A DNA stretch of 64,000 bases, taken from assembly GCA_037176845.1 (NCBI GenBank), contig JAYKXP010000037.1, forward strand, positions 124,001-188,000, in the 5' to 3' direction. Below are positions 23,900-36,389 of the stretch, one piece after another. Made by a program: the position numbers and the translations under genes. The notes below the pieces were generated by a model. It was not told where the DNA came from. It saw nothing but the letters and a program-made list of their open reading frames with translations, and did no database searches. This DNA comes from Paramarasmius palmivorus (lineage: Eukaryota; Basidiomycota; Agaricomycetes; Agaricales; Marasmiaceae). The first letter of the stretch is position 1; each line of letters starts with the position of its first letter.

Positions 23900-25150
23900 A
23901 TCATCGAATCTGACAATTTTCGAGCTCAAAACGTTGAAACGAAAGAGCTGGTGAAACCAGTGCCCAGTTTAAATTGAAGTCCTCGAGGAGAGGCGCATTC
24001 TTTAACAAGTCCAATAACTGTGAACAATTGAGGGCTTGCGAGAAACACGATAGCTTACCGCAATTGGCCATATCAATCTCATAAACGCACAAATCGACAG
24101 TTAGGAAGACGAAGTAAATGCTTGCCACCGTATGCGAGCGTCCTGAGGCATCAGTAAGTACCCGTCCCCTGGCATTTCGGCACGGAGCTGGTATGCCGTT
24201 GACATTTTGCCCAAAATGCCGAATGCCGCATGCTAGGCCTTGTTCGCCGATATGCCGATCACTATGGTCAACACATAGGTGCGGATCATGTAGAGCTGTA
24301 GCAGGGCATAGAATATGACCAATGGCTATCAAGTGAGATACCAAAGGCGCATAAAATCAAGAAACGGCAAACCAAAGGCGATATTTCCGAAATACTCACC
24401 AGGCGTTACTGATACGCCGCCCGCCTTCAGATGTCCACGATTCGACGGAGAACTGCGAAGCGGCAGAGGTGCCTCGTTTGAAGAACCGATCATCGTAGGT
24501 TTTCAAAACCCGGAACACTACCAAGTCGACTAGTGGATCCGTTTCCTTCCGCACGAAATGTATCCCGAAGACCGCTGAAATCGAGGGAAGGAGTCGACGA
24601 GCTGCGAGAATACCTCTGGCGTAGTGAAGAGGATTCCTTGAAAGTCTAATCTATCAACATGGGAGAACCTCCACACAAGCAGAGAGGATGTGCAAAGTTT
24701 CAGAGAGCAGGCCTTCACCTCAACGAACAGCGTCCACAAAACTGCTGCAGCATGATATTGTTGCGTGAATCAAGAGATATACACTCGATATTCGTCAGGT
24801 ATAGGGTACTGGAAGGCGATGTACAGCAACCCTGGAATGGCCGAGGAGAGCAGTGAGATGCGAGAATCATAGAGCGGAAATCTTCTAAAGCCCATGCCAA
24901 ACAGGTCCAAACATTTTCAAATGCAGACGTACGCGCGTCGCCGGAAATGGTGTCCACCAACCCCTCGAGCCTTTCGCTGGTCTTGGGAATATGGAATCGG
25001 AAATGAAGGAAGAGGTGCTGCATTAATACCGCTAAACACGAACATGAGGCTAGAGAGCAGGAAGTGAGCATTTGCTTCTCCGTTGGCAGTCCGTACAGTG
25101 ATCCTGCATGGGTAATAGTCAGCTCGATTACTTCGTGTCATGGGGAAAGG
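23900..25150 (-). pseudogene. F-box/LRR-like remnant
   Basis: Several minus-strand fragments in different frames carry the leucine-rich rhythm of agaricomycete F-box-like proteins: LHFRFHIPKTSERLEGLVDTI near 24980, LDFQGILFTTPEVFSQLVDSF near 24650, and LLDLLKNAPLLEDFNLNW near 23990. No start, N-terminal F-box or consistent splice set connects them, and stops lie between. It reads best as a decayed gene. The assignment rests on pattern memory only. Confidence 0.4.
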
Positions 25151-27169
25151 GTATCACCTTGCTGACTTGTAGGGCCTTTAGCTTCGGTACCTAGCCTCCA
25201 GTTACCCCCGTCTAGGTCTCGGGCACCACTCCACAGTGGAACAGGCCTTCCGGGAATACCATTGCTCACTCATACAGGTACACTTGAAATTTGAAGGCTC
25301 CCCACATACCCGTCGCTGAATTGCCAACGGCGATGAAGAGAGACATCCACGGCGATACAGTAGAAAGTGCTATCGAAGCTGAGAGCTTGATCAGGGATGT
25401 TGGGCTAGGCTATACAATAGCAGCTTACCTTGGACTGGTCCCTGTGTTAAACAACAGGACGGTGTTGCAGCCTTGGTCGTACTTGGTTCCGTAGACTGCC
25501 AGAGTAAGAATGGGGTATCATGATACATAGAACCAGGCCCTGCCTCGTTCCGTACAGATTCCGCACAGCGCCCATTTGAATGGCCGACACCTCACTTTTA
25601 CCAGGATCACCGCTCAAATTGACGCCCAGCTAACAGCCCGAATGGTCAATGCTGTATAGTATGTCTATTGAGTACATGGCTGGCGCTTGATTGCTGAATT
25701 CGTGCGGGTAGCTGGGAACGAGCGCATCATGATGTCCATAGTGCTGAGAGTTGTGACCTTCCGCACGCGTCGTGCGAGGTCAGAAAGACTATTGTTAACA
25801 GAAGGTGAAATGGGGAGATTGGGAAAGGCTTCGGGGAACAGAGGCTTGCGTGTGTACTGTCAAAGGGCGCATGGCCGTTAGAACACAGACACAACAGTCG
25901 GTAGCATGCGGGTCACTTGCCTCACCCCATCGGTGCAAAAGCTGTCATACAAACGGCACGGCTCTACGTTTGGACAGATAGTTGTTGAGAAAGTTTGTTA
26001 TCGATCAGCAGTCCGGTACTATTGACTCGGTGAACGGGCTTTAGGACTGTACGAGGCAATGGATGAGATCCGCGGCTCGAGACTCAGAGAATGACGTGTC
26101 TGCAAAATCGCTCCTCTGTATCCATGCTCAACGTATCCGGGGTACACTGAGACTTCAAGGGAATCAAATTAAGCACGAGCTTGCAATTGACGGATGCCAC
26201 ACACCATCATTCGTTTTCAACGTTTCAACACTCCAAGACTCCCCCTATGCCCTATGCTCTAACTTCAGGCGCCACAAGATTGCTGCGTGTACCACCAACA
26301 TTGATCTTCGTGTTTTCTATAATGGTTCTCTTCTATTTTGATCTTCATTAGGGCCGTGGCACTGGAGGGACTGACAGCAGACGACAACTGTATATGAATG
26401 CTTGCGTGGGGTGTGCACATCTCGATTGTGAAATGAACCAGGGATATGGACTAGATCATGGGTCTTATCGGTATCGAATCATAAAGCATGGTGGCGGAAG
26501 CTATGGAGATAGAGTTAGCAAACAAAACAGCGACAGGAGTCTAAATATGCACCCTTGAGCTGCTCATGCATCTGTGGCTAGAAGGTATTGGTCACATTGA
26601 CGATGTGACGAGATGGATTCGATCCAGACGAGGAAAGGTTTCGACGAGACGAAAGGGGGAATGGGGGTAGAAAGGACGAGAAAGACGAGGACTGAAAGGG
26701 GAGTGAAGAAGGCGTGAGGCTGGAGGCTGGAGGCTGGGATGCCGCAAGCGGAACCTTTTCAGACAAAAATTTGTGGACCGTGTAGATCTACAAATTTAAA
26801 GCACATGCACCACCTGCTCGACGCCCACTTTCAGTGAACTCCTCCCAGGCTGAGGCGCTGAGGCTCTGGTATCGCTGGTCCAGGTCGGATTGTGGGGAGA
26901 AAGTTTCCGAGAAAAGGAGATTCACGTGGTCTTTCCGAGATTCGGTAAGACCATCACGGACGATCATCTCAGAAAATAACTATAACTCTTTACTCTCAGC
27001 GTTATAGCTATACAAGTTAAACAATCAATCTCGTTGATCCAAGGGTAAGCAGCATCTTTCCTACTATGGGAAAAGGCTCATCAGATATGTGAACATGCTG
27101 TTTTTTCTCTCTTTTTTGAATAATAATAATAATAGCCCCATTCCATGCCCTCCGGACGCTCGTTTTTCA
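25151..27169. other. Gene-poor stretch upstream of family member A
   Basis: No supported gene. A short AAT repeat lies at 27119-27133. A purine-rich strip around 26640-26750 gives a Ser-rich minus-strand frame that is only compositional. Confidence 0.45.
27119..27133. repeat. (AAT)5 microsatellite
   Basis: Five AAT units directly after a T-rich run, about 85 bp before the start of family member A. Confidence 0.8.
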
Positions 27170-27176
27170 TATAAAG
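27170..27176 (+). promoter_or_regulatory. TATA box of family member A
   Basis: TATAAAG, about 45 bp upstream of the ATG at 27217. Confidence 0.5.
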
Positions 27177-27216
27177 TGCTTCCTGCGGTTGATGCCAGAC
27201 CATCACTCTAGTCTTC

Positions 27217-28380
27217 ATGACCCACATAAGGAGTACGCACCGACGACATAGTCAATCCCGAGGCGTCCCCGGTACACAAGCAGTGGAGTATGTCAACGAA
27301 GGAGACTTTGGAGAGCAGAATATCGGTGTAACATACTATTCCTGTAGGATACTTTAACCTCATCTTTACCAGCGCTGACCTCTCTACTATAGCTGAATAC
27401 ACCGTCAAAACAGCTACCATACCGGAAGCACCTAGTGCGAGTCTAAGGAATCACATCAATTTGACGAATACAGGTAATTATACAGCTACTAACGTTGATA
27501 CAAGCTTTGTGGTCAAAGGAGGTGAGCTTCTCTACACGTGAAAGATGACATACATTCACTAAAATGTCCCTAGCCACCGTCAAGAGCGTTGGTTTCAGGA
27601 CTGACCGGCTTGTGAGCACCATAAATAAGGGAGATGGTAATATTACAAACCACCAGTCAATTTTGCCAGGTTCGCATTACCTTCTCTGATACATCACTAC
27701 CAGTATGACGAGTATCGGTTAATGCAGCGGGCTACAATGACGAGCAGCGCTTGGCGATCATGGAACGTAAATAATCTCGACACACACTCCCCTATTAGCT
27801 ACTAAAATCTCCGCCTTTGTTTAGTCCAAGCGTATCGGGACAAGGTGCTGGGGAGATGGCATCCTAGTCCAATCGAAGTAGATGCAGGGCGGCGGAGATC
27901 TGTGGAGAAGAATATGAGCTCTCAAGAACTGTGGAACCAGGTCGACTATGATCAGAGCCAGAGCCAGGTTCCTCTGGCTCACCTCCACGAAGCACCTGGC
28001 TCTCCTTTCCATTCAACGCTAGAACTTAGCTCACACTCGCTGACCGTTCCTCCCGACCCCCCTCCTTGCCTGGATACCAGCCCAGAGCCTTCCAGTCAGA
28101 CCATACCGGCGCCCGAAAATGTTAGTGCATATAGTCGGCCGCCTTGCTTGGAAGAGACAGAAAGCTCTGGATCACATTCGCCAATGATAGGCCGCCAACC
28201 TAGTGCTTCAGGAGTAATGTCATTCGCTAAAGAAATATTTAGTGGTGTGTCTTTTTTTAGCCGACATGTTTGACTATTTATCCCATTCCCTGCGCAGAAG
28301 AACGGATGAAATGGCTACTGTGGTCCTCCATAATCATCGCTTCAATTCTAGTTTTCTCTCGCCGACCTCCCGGTTTATGA
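27217..28380 (+). CDS. Asn/Gly-motif family member A, tail-anchored
   Basis: Best-preserved member, 297 residues. Exons are 27217-27343, 27393-27521, 27574-27669, 27728-27766, 27825-28244 and 28298-28380, all phase 1, closing exactly. Exon 1 has a basic leader (MTHIRSTHRRHSQSRG) then VNEGDFGEQNIGVTYYS. Exon 2 has TNTGNYTATNVDTSF and exon 3 STINKGDGNITNHQSILPG. Exon 4 is the 39-nt module AGYNDEQRLAIME. Exon 5 starts LQAYRDKVLG and runs into about 130 residues of Ser/Pro/Glu-rich low complexity. Exon 6 codes EERMKWLLWSSIIIASILVF-SRRPPGL, a hydrophobic C-terminal helix flanked by basic residues. Without the last splice the protein would end FSRHV at 28273. No signal peptide, so the repeat domain would face the cytosol. 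Function unknown. Confidence 0.85.
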
Positions 28381-31293
28381 TCTCTACGTGATTTGTCATT
28401 TAAATATCCCTTCAAATGGAAGCTCGTTGAAAAGGATATCTCCGATCCGCAGTTCGACGTGGTAACGATAATCTGGCTTCTTACCTATCTGAACGCTGCG
28501 GTGGCTCGCCAAGATTTCACGGCGTCGAAAATTCATGGCGATCAGGCCTTGGGGTTGCTTTGGTTGCCTTAGAAAACCAGCGATGGTGGGCGTTCATTCG
28601 CCCCTACTCAAGCGAATACTCAAATCAATAGCTACCGACGATGCTCCGATTTGATGAATTTCATATCTAGTCCAGGAAGACGCAAAGAAGTCGCCGCATC
28701 GGAGAAGAACGCTCCAGATCAGTACGCGAACCAATGTGATCGAGGTCGCAATGGAATTAGTAAACAGTCCAAGTACAAGTACGTCGGTGCGTATTCTCGA
28801 TTGTATCCAGATTTCTCCACGGAACGTTGCTGCCCGTGCCCGAGCACCAGTCACTTATATGTACGAGAGCGGCAGAACGTTTTCCGTGGCGTGAGGCGTA
28901 TAAGCGAACGAGTGGAAGCGAGAAGGGACGAGATGAACCATCAGAAATCTTTAGAGCGAACTACTTGATACCAATCCTGGTCGTTTTCTCCGGCAGGGAG
29001 TGCAAATGGCATACGAACGGGCTTTACCTTGTAAGGATCTTTCTTACATACAAGTCCACCGAGGTATTGGTGCCAAAGAAACTGTAATGTTACCGCCCGT
29101 TGTTGGCATCTCCCGCTGTTCCGCTGCAGCTCGTTCGTCAGGCCTCGAGTGGGAGGCGTTTATGCCGTTTATGCGGGTCCTATTGCTTAATTTCCAGGGT
29201 GAGGAAGGTGTGGCAGAGTGAGAGGTCAAAAACTTTGGCAATAACTTAGATTGGAACTTAGCGCCTAAACATTTCCTGCACAAATGTACCGGTAGTATAT
29301 TCTACCAATTTTGGTGACTGTCAAGAATATTTTTCCTGCCCCGAGTATTAGATATTAGATATTGCGAGTAGGAACCAAGAAAAGTCAGCGTGAATATTTA
29401 TATACCAGGACATTTTAATTTTTTACCGAACAGGCCCTTACCGTCATCAGTACGACCCCTGCGCCGGTCCACAGCAGGTTTTCTAACTAATATCTAATCA
29501 TCATAGATCATGCTTACCGTGTCATCCTTTGACCTCCAGCTGAGTATCCTGACCATCATCATCGTGACCCAGAGATTCACTTACCTTAGACCGAATGGAT
29601 TCAGAGCTGATCGTCAGGGTATCGTCAGTCTGGATTCTCGAGATTAGCGCTGAAGATAGTTGGCGCTGGTTCCTGTCACCTTCGTCACTGTGGGAATGTG
29701 AATTTTTTCCCATATTAATCGCTCCCGTGGGAACCTCTACGTCAGTCTGCATGGTTGCGCATCGCCGTTTGTCGAGTTTCTGCTTTCTTTTTTGATTCAC
29801 TTCACCTCACATGCAACAACACCGACTTCGTAGTTCTACCGGCCACCCATATTTCTATCACCTTTACCAACTCTTTACAAGCATGTGAAAGGTCAACCTG
29901 AAGACAAGCCGCGCAGGGAGTTCTAAACGCTCGAGGTTCAAATCAAATGGATTATTGGCCGGTATATCCTCTCATTTGCCAAAGAAGTCCATCGTCGACG
30001 TTTTCGGGTTCTTCCTATTCATAAGCCGCTGCCATTCCATGTTCAATGTTCGTCGTCGCGCCGTCAGGCCTCAGGTATTGGCGAATAACCTTATTTCTCA
30101 AATTCAATGGCTGAAAACCATTCTTCAAGAACAATCTAACAAACTTCGTACCAAGGGCTCGTGCCCGCCAACGGTCCCCGTTGGCCCACATTCCGCATGT
30201 GAGGTTGTGGATCAGTGCGAATCAGTGGTCTTCTATCCCGCTCGGAAGGCGGCAAGGAGCGGGATAGAAGTCCTCATCAATACCACTACGGCAAGGTACT
30301 TTCGGACGTGAAGTAGTGGAAAACACCAAGGAAGTTGCATGGGAACAAACCCTCGACCGCCGTTTGTTCTCAGTGATGGGAAGACAAGGTATTGGATCTG
30401 GATGTGGGATACGGAGAGTTTATTTTATTATACATGGTGCGTTCTATATTTCATGATCTCCTTTGACACGTGTTATGTCCAGGACTACGATACTCTGCCA
30501 TTCTTGCCGTTATAGTCTATCCTGCCATTCCTTCGTAATGACAATCAATCTTTCCAACCTGTTATCCTCAATCATCATTTCGGGCGAGTAGGAACACGCG
30601 CTCCTCAAAATTCCGCAAGAGCCTTTTAGAAAGTCTCTCCGAGCTTCACGAAAGTGCAGCATAGATACTATGTCGAGCTCCCTCCTGGGCGCGTTGCTAC
30701 GTCAATTATGGTAGAATAGTCTGCGAAGGAATCAGTTGTCGAGACTGGGCTGCTCTTCAGAGACCGGTGGCTGGTCAGGACGAAGTATGATGTCAGCAGT
30801 TGTTCCCCAAGCCCCGTTTACAAGATCAGTTACCACCATAACTCTTGTTCCGATTGCCAACGACAGTGTTTTTGGTACTAGGTCTGGCTTGGTTTCTCCG
30901 CCTCGGTGCGTTCAATCATGCTTCGCACCGTTCCGTCTCGAGTCGAAGCTGGCCAGAGAACAGTACTTCCTTGTCTCTGGCTACCAACTTTATAAGTCTA
31001 TGTCCTTCCTTTGCTTTGAACATGGGTCATATAGATAGATATATTTCCGTAATTCGTTTCGGGTTTTTGCATTCTGATGTATGTATCCCCACCGAACAGT
31101 TTGCTTCTAAATGGTAGCTAGAATCGCACATTACATTCCTTGTGTATTTTGATCACAGACAAGCAAGGTGTTCGCCGCGGCACGCGGCACTTCCCAAGTG
31201 TTTCATCTTTGTAGTAATGGCAGATCCAATTGAGCTTGTAATGAAGTCTGGGGTTAAGATGCTATGTACTTACCTTCCAAGTGCCTTCAGGCT
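28381..31293. other. Long gene-poor stretch
   Basis: No gene supported. A minus-strand frame at 29522-29800 (MNQKRKQKLDKRRC ... HSDEGDRNQRQLSS) is followed by a good donor (gtaagtgaa) and could be a first exon distantly like this family's exon 1, but no partner exons were found. Plus-strand frames at 28651 and 29955 have no motifs. Confidence 0.4.
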
Positions 31294-32609
31294 TCAGTCA
31301 GTTTGCATGTCCTCGATGGCAGACTTGCCGTCAGTATAATCTTCAAGAGACGATCGAGACCCTGAATGATTACCCGATGAATGAGCGTGATATGGGGGTT
31401 GAAAATCGGTGGGATTGGAAACATTCCGTCTTTCATCTCGAACCCGGAGACCAGGCTCGTAGCTTGGTCGCCGATTGGGGTAGCTAGATCCATCGTCAGA
31501 GGGGTAGCTTAGGCGATCAGCAAGATCAGGATGATGACCCCGGTTGTAGTTGGGATGATAGCCGGGAGGATAGTCGTCACCGTAGTAGCCATGACGATGA
31601 TCAGGATAATAGTGGGGTCGCTGGTCAGGATAATAAACTGGGCGACCCTCGGGGTAATAGGAAGGTCGCTGTTCAGAATGATAAGCAGGATAGGCATATC
31701 TATCTGGGTTATAGCCAGCTTGCCTGCCACGGTGATAATGGAAACGAGGGTCATGGTTGCTGGACGGCTCGCTTGGACGGTAATTGGAATGATGATTCGA
31801 TTGTGGGCGTGGATAAGGGTCAAATGTGTTCGGGCCATGGCTTTCTTGATGTAAATCACCCATTCTACCCGTTACCGTCCACTGTTCACCATTACGACCA
31901 TTGACTTCATGGGAGGTTGCATACGGATTGTGCACGGAAGAGACAGGATCAAGCCTTTGCAGCCCTCTCGATTTCTGCTCTCGTAGGGATTCGACTTTTG
32001 ACATTGGTAAGGCTTTGCGATTGGGCGGCAGACAATACTCAGTTACTCACGTTCTATTATTTCTCTCCGCTGCTTCATGTTATAGTCCGCTGTTTGGGAG
32101 ATAGAAGATCAGAAACTATTCGGTCAAAGGGTGATTGTCCCACTGTACCAGGTAATATAGACCTGTTATTCGTTATGTTCCCGTTTCCCTTATTGACAGT
32201 ACTGACCGAACGTCTACCACTAGGTGCTCTGCTCGTTACGGTAGCTATAGATTCTATGTGAGATTCGGAGATGTCCAAGGTATACGGTCCATTTAGACGC
32301 ACGTACCTCCATCCATGGCAAAGTCAGTGTCGATGTTGGTGGCATTGAGATCACCCGTGTTCTTATAGATAGTTCTTTCCTCGAGGTTTAACGGTTGGTT
32401 TAGAGGCGGCTCCTTAATTGTATAGTTAGCTGTAAATAGATTCAGTCTTGCTTGAGGACGAAGCTCAAGCCAAGTGACTTACGAGAATGCATCCTCACGT
32501 TATCGTTCTGTTCTCCAAAATCGCCTTCATTGCTGTGCTCGACAGTAGGAGGCAGTTGGCTTGGCTGTACTCCAGTCCTACGGGACCTTCCATGCTCTGC
32601 TGGAGACAT
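31294..32609 (-). CDS. Asn/Gly-motif family member F with Tyr/Pro/His-rich tail
   Basis: 361 residues. Exons are 32483-32609, 32307-32429, 32149-32244, 32051-32089 and 31294-31994, all phase 1 and closing exactly. Exon 1 is MSPAEHGRSRRTGVQP then SNEGDFGEQNDNVRMHS. Exon 2 has KNTGDLNATNIDTDFAMDGG and exon 3 STVNKGNGNITNNRSILPG. The 39-nt exon codes ADYNMKQRREIIE. The last exon (LESLREQKSRG) extends into about 200 residues dominated by Tyr, Pro, His, Asp and Arg with imperfect YYPDxRPxYYP-type repeats, unlike any other copy. That composition suggests a disordered, possibly phase-separating tail (inference). It lies in tandem with member G, on the same strand. Confidence 0.87.
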
Positions 32610-32682
32610 TCCTGAAAAGTGAGAGGAGGATCGGTGCGAAGAGCGCGTAGAAAAGTGTAGAAAGACATACCGAAGGGACGGG

Positions 32683-32689
32683 CCTTATA
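32683..32689 (-). promoter_or_regulatory. TATA-like box of family member F
   Basis: TATAAGG on the minus strand, about 75 bp before the ATG at 32609. Confidence 0.4.
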
Positions 32690-33013
32690 TGTTGCTCTAC
32701 CATGGCATCCAGCTGACTGGAACTCAAACTAGAATGGTTCAAATCTAGATACATCTGATCATGACAGGAGGATGTTTAACGCCGAAGCTGCTGTATGTGA
32801 CTCACACTTCGGACTTTGGATACAGCAAATCAGCCCATGAATTTGTTCATAGCTTCTCAAACAGAGGTCAATTCAAAGAATACATACTATTCTGGCCCGG
32901 CGCTGTAAGGTGATAGCGCAATGTTATCGAGACATGCTTGAAGTACGATAAAATGGAGGAGGTGAAGTGGGTGATCATGGTCGATTGTAAGTCCAGCGTG
33001 GGAAAGGAAAGCA

Positions 33014-33032
33014 TTTTTTTTTAAAAAAAAAA
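33014..33032. repeat. Poly(dT:dA) tract T9A10
   Basis: Nine T followed by ten A, a self-complementary homopolymer block between members F and G. Such tracts exclude nucleosomes in fungal promoters; here it would sit about 400 bp upstream of member F. Confidence 0.7.
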
Positions 33033-33112
33033 TACACAAGTAGTAAATTTACGTCACGACTTGTAAATTAGCGCTCGCAACCAATGTGGCGTTGACCGGT
33101 ACCACCTAGCGT

Positions 33113-33759
33113 TCAGAGCGGCGATGTTGGTTGACTTTCAGCTCGAGAAGCCTGATCTAGGCTCTTTTTGAGCGCTTGGACTGCACACAAAGAGTCAAAG
33201 CCAGGAAGTTGTCAAAGAGATAGTAAACTGTGTGAAGCTAACTTACGCTCCATCGCTCTCTTCATATGTTCGAACCCGTAATCCTCTGCATTAGGAAGTT
33301 GAGCAAACGACCGGTTTCTGAAGTGTTGGAAGACTTACTAGGGAGCACTGAGTGTGTGTTAGTTAGATTGGCCATCCCTGTTGTGATTGTGCTCATTGTC
33401 ATCCGCGTTTGTGGGCTTTTATCAAGCGGGTAAAGGACTACAAAAGTCAAAAGGATTCAGCTGGGAAGAACTTGGTCAAATCAATGGCATACCTCCATCG
33501 TGCACGAAATCTGTGTTGAAATTGGTGGTATTATAGTCGCCTGTATGGGTGATATCATGATGGGGAACTTGGCAATTCGAGGGGTTGGGATCGGTGTTGG
33601 AAGAAGCACTAGCACTAGATGCTGCTCAACAGTTAGAAGCTGCTCAAAGGATAGAGATAAATGATATTCACAAAAGTGTCTTACGCCGAGATTGACTTCC
33701 GCGAAGTTGCCGACATTTGTTATGCTGGAGTTCTTGCCCAGGTCAGAAGATTTGTTCAT
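33113..33759 (-). CDS. Asn/Gly-motif family member G (short)
   Basis: 140 residues. Exons are 33672-33759, 33493-33621, 33339-33437, 33247-33285 and 33113-33180, all phase 1 and closing exactly. Exon 1 is MNKSSDLGKNSS then TNVGNFAEVNLGVRHF. Exon 2 starts with a Ser/Asn run (SSSASASSNTDPNPSN) and carries THTGDYNTTNFNTDFVHDGG. Exon 3 has STITTGMANLTNTHSVLP, where the usual GDGN is GMAN. The 39-nt exon codes KDYGFEHMKRAME. The last exon is very short (LQALKKSLDQASRAE), ending in SPL. The exon 2 acceptor could be 3 nt upstream. A TATA box lies 40 bp before the start. Confidence 0.82.
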
Positions 33760-33798
33760 GATGATCTGAGAATCTAGAGTCGCTAGTACTAGAGGCCC

Positions 33799-33806
33799 TT
33801 TATATA
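33799..33806 (-). promoter_or_regulatory. TATA box of family member G
   Basis: TATATAAA on the minus strand, 40 bp upstream of the ATG at 33759. Confidence 0.6.
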
Positions 33807-36389
33807 GAGATATTCAGTACTATATTGCTGTTGAACAGAAGAGATTGACAGGTTAGATGTTGGCGCTAATATCATCACAAAAGGCATCCTGAACCAAGTC
33901 GAGGCTTTCAAGTTGGTCAGGATGTATAGGCCGCCCGAAAACAGAATTCCAAGAGATGTGTCGAGCGCGATGCGAGCGTTAGTTAGACGTCAGATCTTCA
34001 GACGCTGAACGTTGAACCCTGCCACCTTTCGGATTTCCATCAAACGGGGTAAATAAGAAAAAGTCCCAGCGCTAGTGCTGGCACCTTCTATTACTATTAG
34101 CTACGAACGGCTGACTTATTAAATAGCAGGGAAGAAGAAAACTTGATTGATTGGAGCAGTACTTGATTTGGTAATAGTATGACTCCGATATGAATCGCAC
34201 GGAGGAAGCCCATAAGAGTTCAATCAGCCTTTATTGAGGCTTTATCCAGAGCATTGGAGCGTTCTCCTGAATTTAACGAGTGATCAAGCTTTTCTTTTGG
34301 AAACTCGGTCTTGGAGCCATTGTTATCACTACTAGTCTTCATCCGAGTCGTCGCCGCATCGAATGCATCCCAAAGACTGATGCTTCAAGCACAGCAAAGA
34401 TAAGGTCGGAGACTGGGAAAAGCGACAAGTTCAAGACTAAATGGCACATCATTGGGTCTCTATTTCGGGACGGAATCCGTGAAATCCGACCGCCCAGAAA
34501 GGCAGGCTTCTATATGTACCTAAGGGGATCACATCGCTACTACTAACGGTAATATGAATGCCACTGGCCCTGAAAAAAGTGGGATCGAATGCTTACAGCA
34601 GACATACTTGTGATCGTTACTGTATTACTCTGAGACTAGACCTGCTGTATATGCTGTTATATGCTACTAGTGTAAGTAGTCTCCCTTAGACAGACATCAG
34701 CGCTCAACTGCTCGCTTGATAGTTATATGCATCATGATCCTGCTTCGATCGTTTTGGTCAAGGTTTCATGAAAAGGTAACGTGTAGTAGACGTGTAAACC
34801 TTGCATGAGAGTTGCTGTATGTATTCAAATCAAGCGCCTGTTTGAAGGCTGATTTGGTGGCAACAATGATGGCAGCCATCATGAATCGGCTATAGAGAAA
34901 CCGGTGAGACAGTGCTGTTTTCATAAGTTTGAGCAAGAACGACTTCTTATAGACAACAGCCCTTGCACTCACTCTACTCCGAGTAGTCAGATTCAAAGAT
35001 CACCAGAACGGCGGGACGAAAGCAAGTTGTCAATTTGCACTGCCAGTGCGCACATGCATCGTCGTCAGAGTTTCGCCGACCAAGTTGCCATTTTTGGCAG
35101 ATTTTGTTCCGAACAGCCCGAGTGTCTGACAGCAACCGCCTGCAGGCTTCAGACCTTTCGGAAGTGACTGGCTGAACCATAGCTAGTATTACTCAAAGCT
35201 AGAGTATCAGCGATAGCGCGAGCGTGCCGCCTTCACAGGCTCACCTTCAGGCTCACGGTTTATTCTACATGTGTGACGTTGGAGCGATTACAGGCACACG
35301 CACGTGTGCGTTGAGTTAAAACTTTCAAATTCCGGATGCAGTCTCCACGAGTACTCACGGAACCTCGTTCAGAATCGCAATGTCAATCTCTCTTCGGATT
35401 CCCCTTCTTCTACACCCATTCACACCATGTTATGAGTCATACCCTGAAACATATGCCTAAACAAGGTTGCCTTTGTAGAGTCGTCTTTTTCTTTTATCAA
35501 AGAGCGCGAAGCAAAGGTCGTCACGGTAGAGTGAGTTTGGCACTTGTCTTCGTTCTGTTTCTTAGATCCTGCTAACCAAATGAACTAGTTATCGACGCAT
35601 TGTGGATTTGTGCTGTTCATCAAGTATTATTGCGGAGGTCGAATGACAGTGTCAGATGCGGAGTGACTGTATGTCTGATGCACAGTTTGAGCTGAGTCGG
35701 TAGTTCAGGTACGTACCCTAGTACAGGATATTAGTGGTATCGTTATTCTAACATTTTGTCACAGAGCAAGAAGACAATGCATGTTTGGGTTTGGCACATT
35801 ACTGTACATCGAGGACCGCAAATAACACGAAATTGAAACACGACCCCCCTCTTGCATCGCCGAATTGTGAAACTTTTGGATGGCACAGGATGGCACTGCG
35901 GAGTCGACCTACTCAATGCATTGAGGTTTCAGTCCTTAGTCCTTAGGCCACGCCGATTGAGCCGCAATGAACCGACCTGTCCGACATCTGACTTTGGATC
36001 TGAAGGATTCCGGACTCCAAAATTCGCCAGAACCACGAGCCCAGAAGGATCCTTAGCGTGGAACTGTAACAGATAGTGCTCAACCGAAGCTATTACCACC
36101 TTTGTGATATATGAACAAAGAGAAGAACGCAGCTGGCCATGCATCGGCGATGAGAAGGCCATACAAAACTCGTCTTTGCAATCGGTCTCTTGCCCATTCT
36201 ACAATTCACCATTCTCTTGGTGCTGCTCCACCCCCTTGATTCAATCCGGCGTCTGGTATGTGGTTGCGGCGTTTTCCATTCATGCCGTCGTTCATCAGCA
36301 ATATGTCTATACAGCTTATTGTTGTTACGCTAGCCCTTCAAAAAGCCTGTGGACTTGACACCCTTCTTTTTCTACCCATTTTCTTTAGC
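33807..36389. other. Gene-free stretch between members G and B
   Basis: 2.6 kb with short frames only (for example 34280-34546 and 34904-35167); no motifs, no splice-consistent extension, no tRNA. Confidence 0.5.

Noticed and set aside
26578..26766. Ser/Pro-rich minus-strand frame
   Set aside because: A purine-rich strip produces it; composition only.
29955..30311. 118-codon plus-strand frame as a gene
   Set aside because: No motif, no splice partners and ordinary noise length for this composition.
31531..31854. Long plus-strand frame rich in Ile, Val and Met, resembling a membrane protein
   Set aside because: It is the complement of the Tyr/Pro/His-rich tail of the gene at 31294, whose five exons close in frame; the hydrophobic look is a by-product of codon composition.
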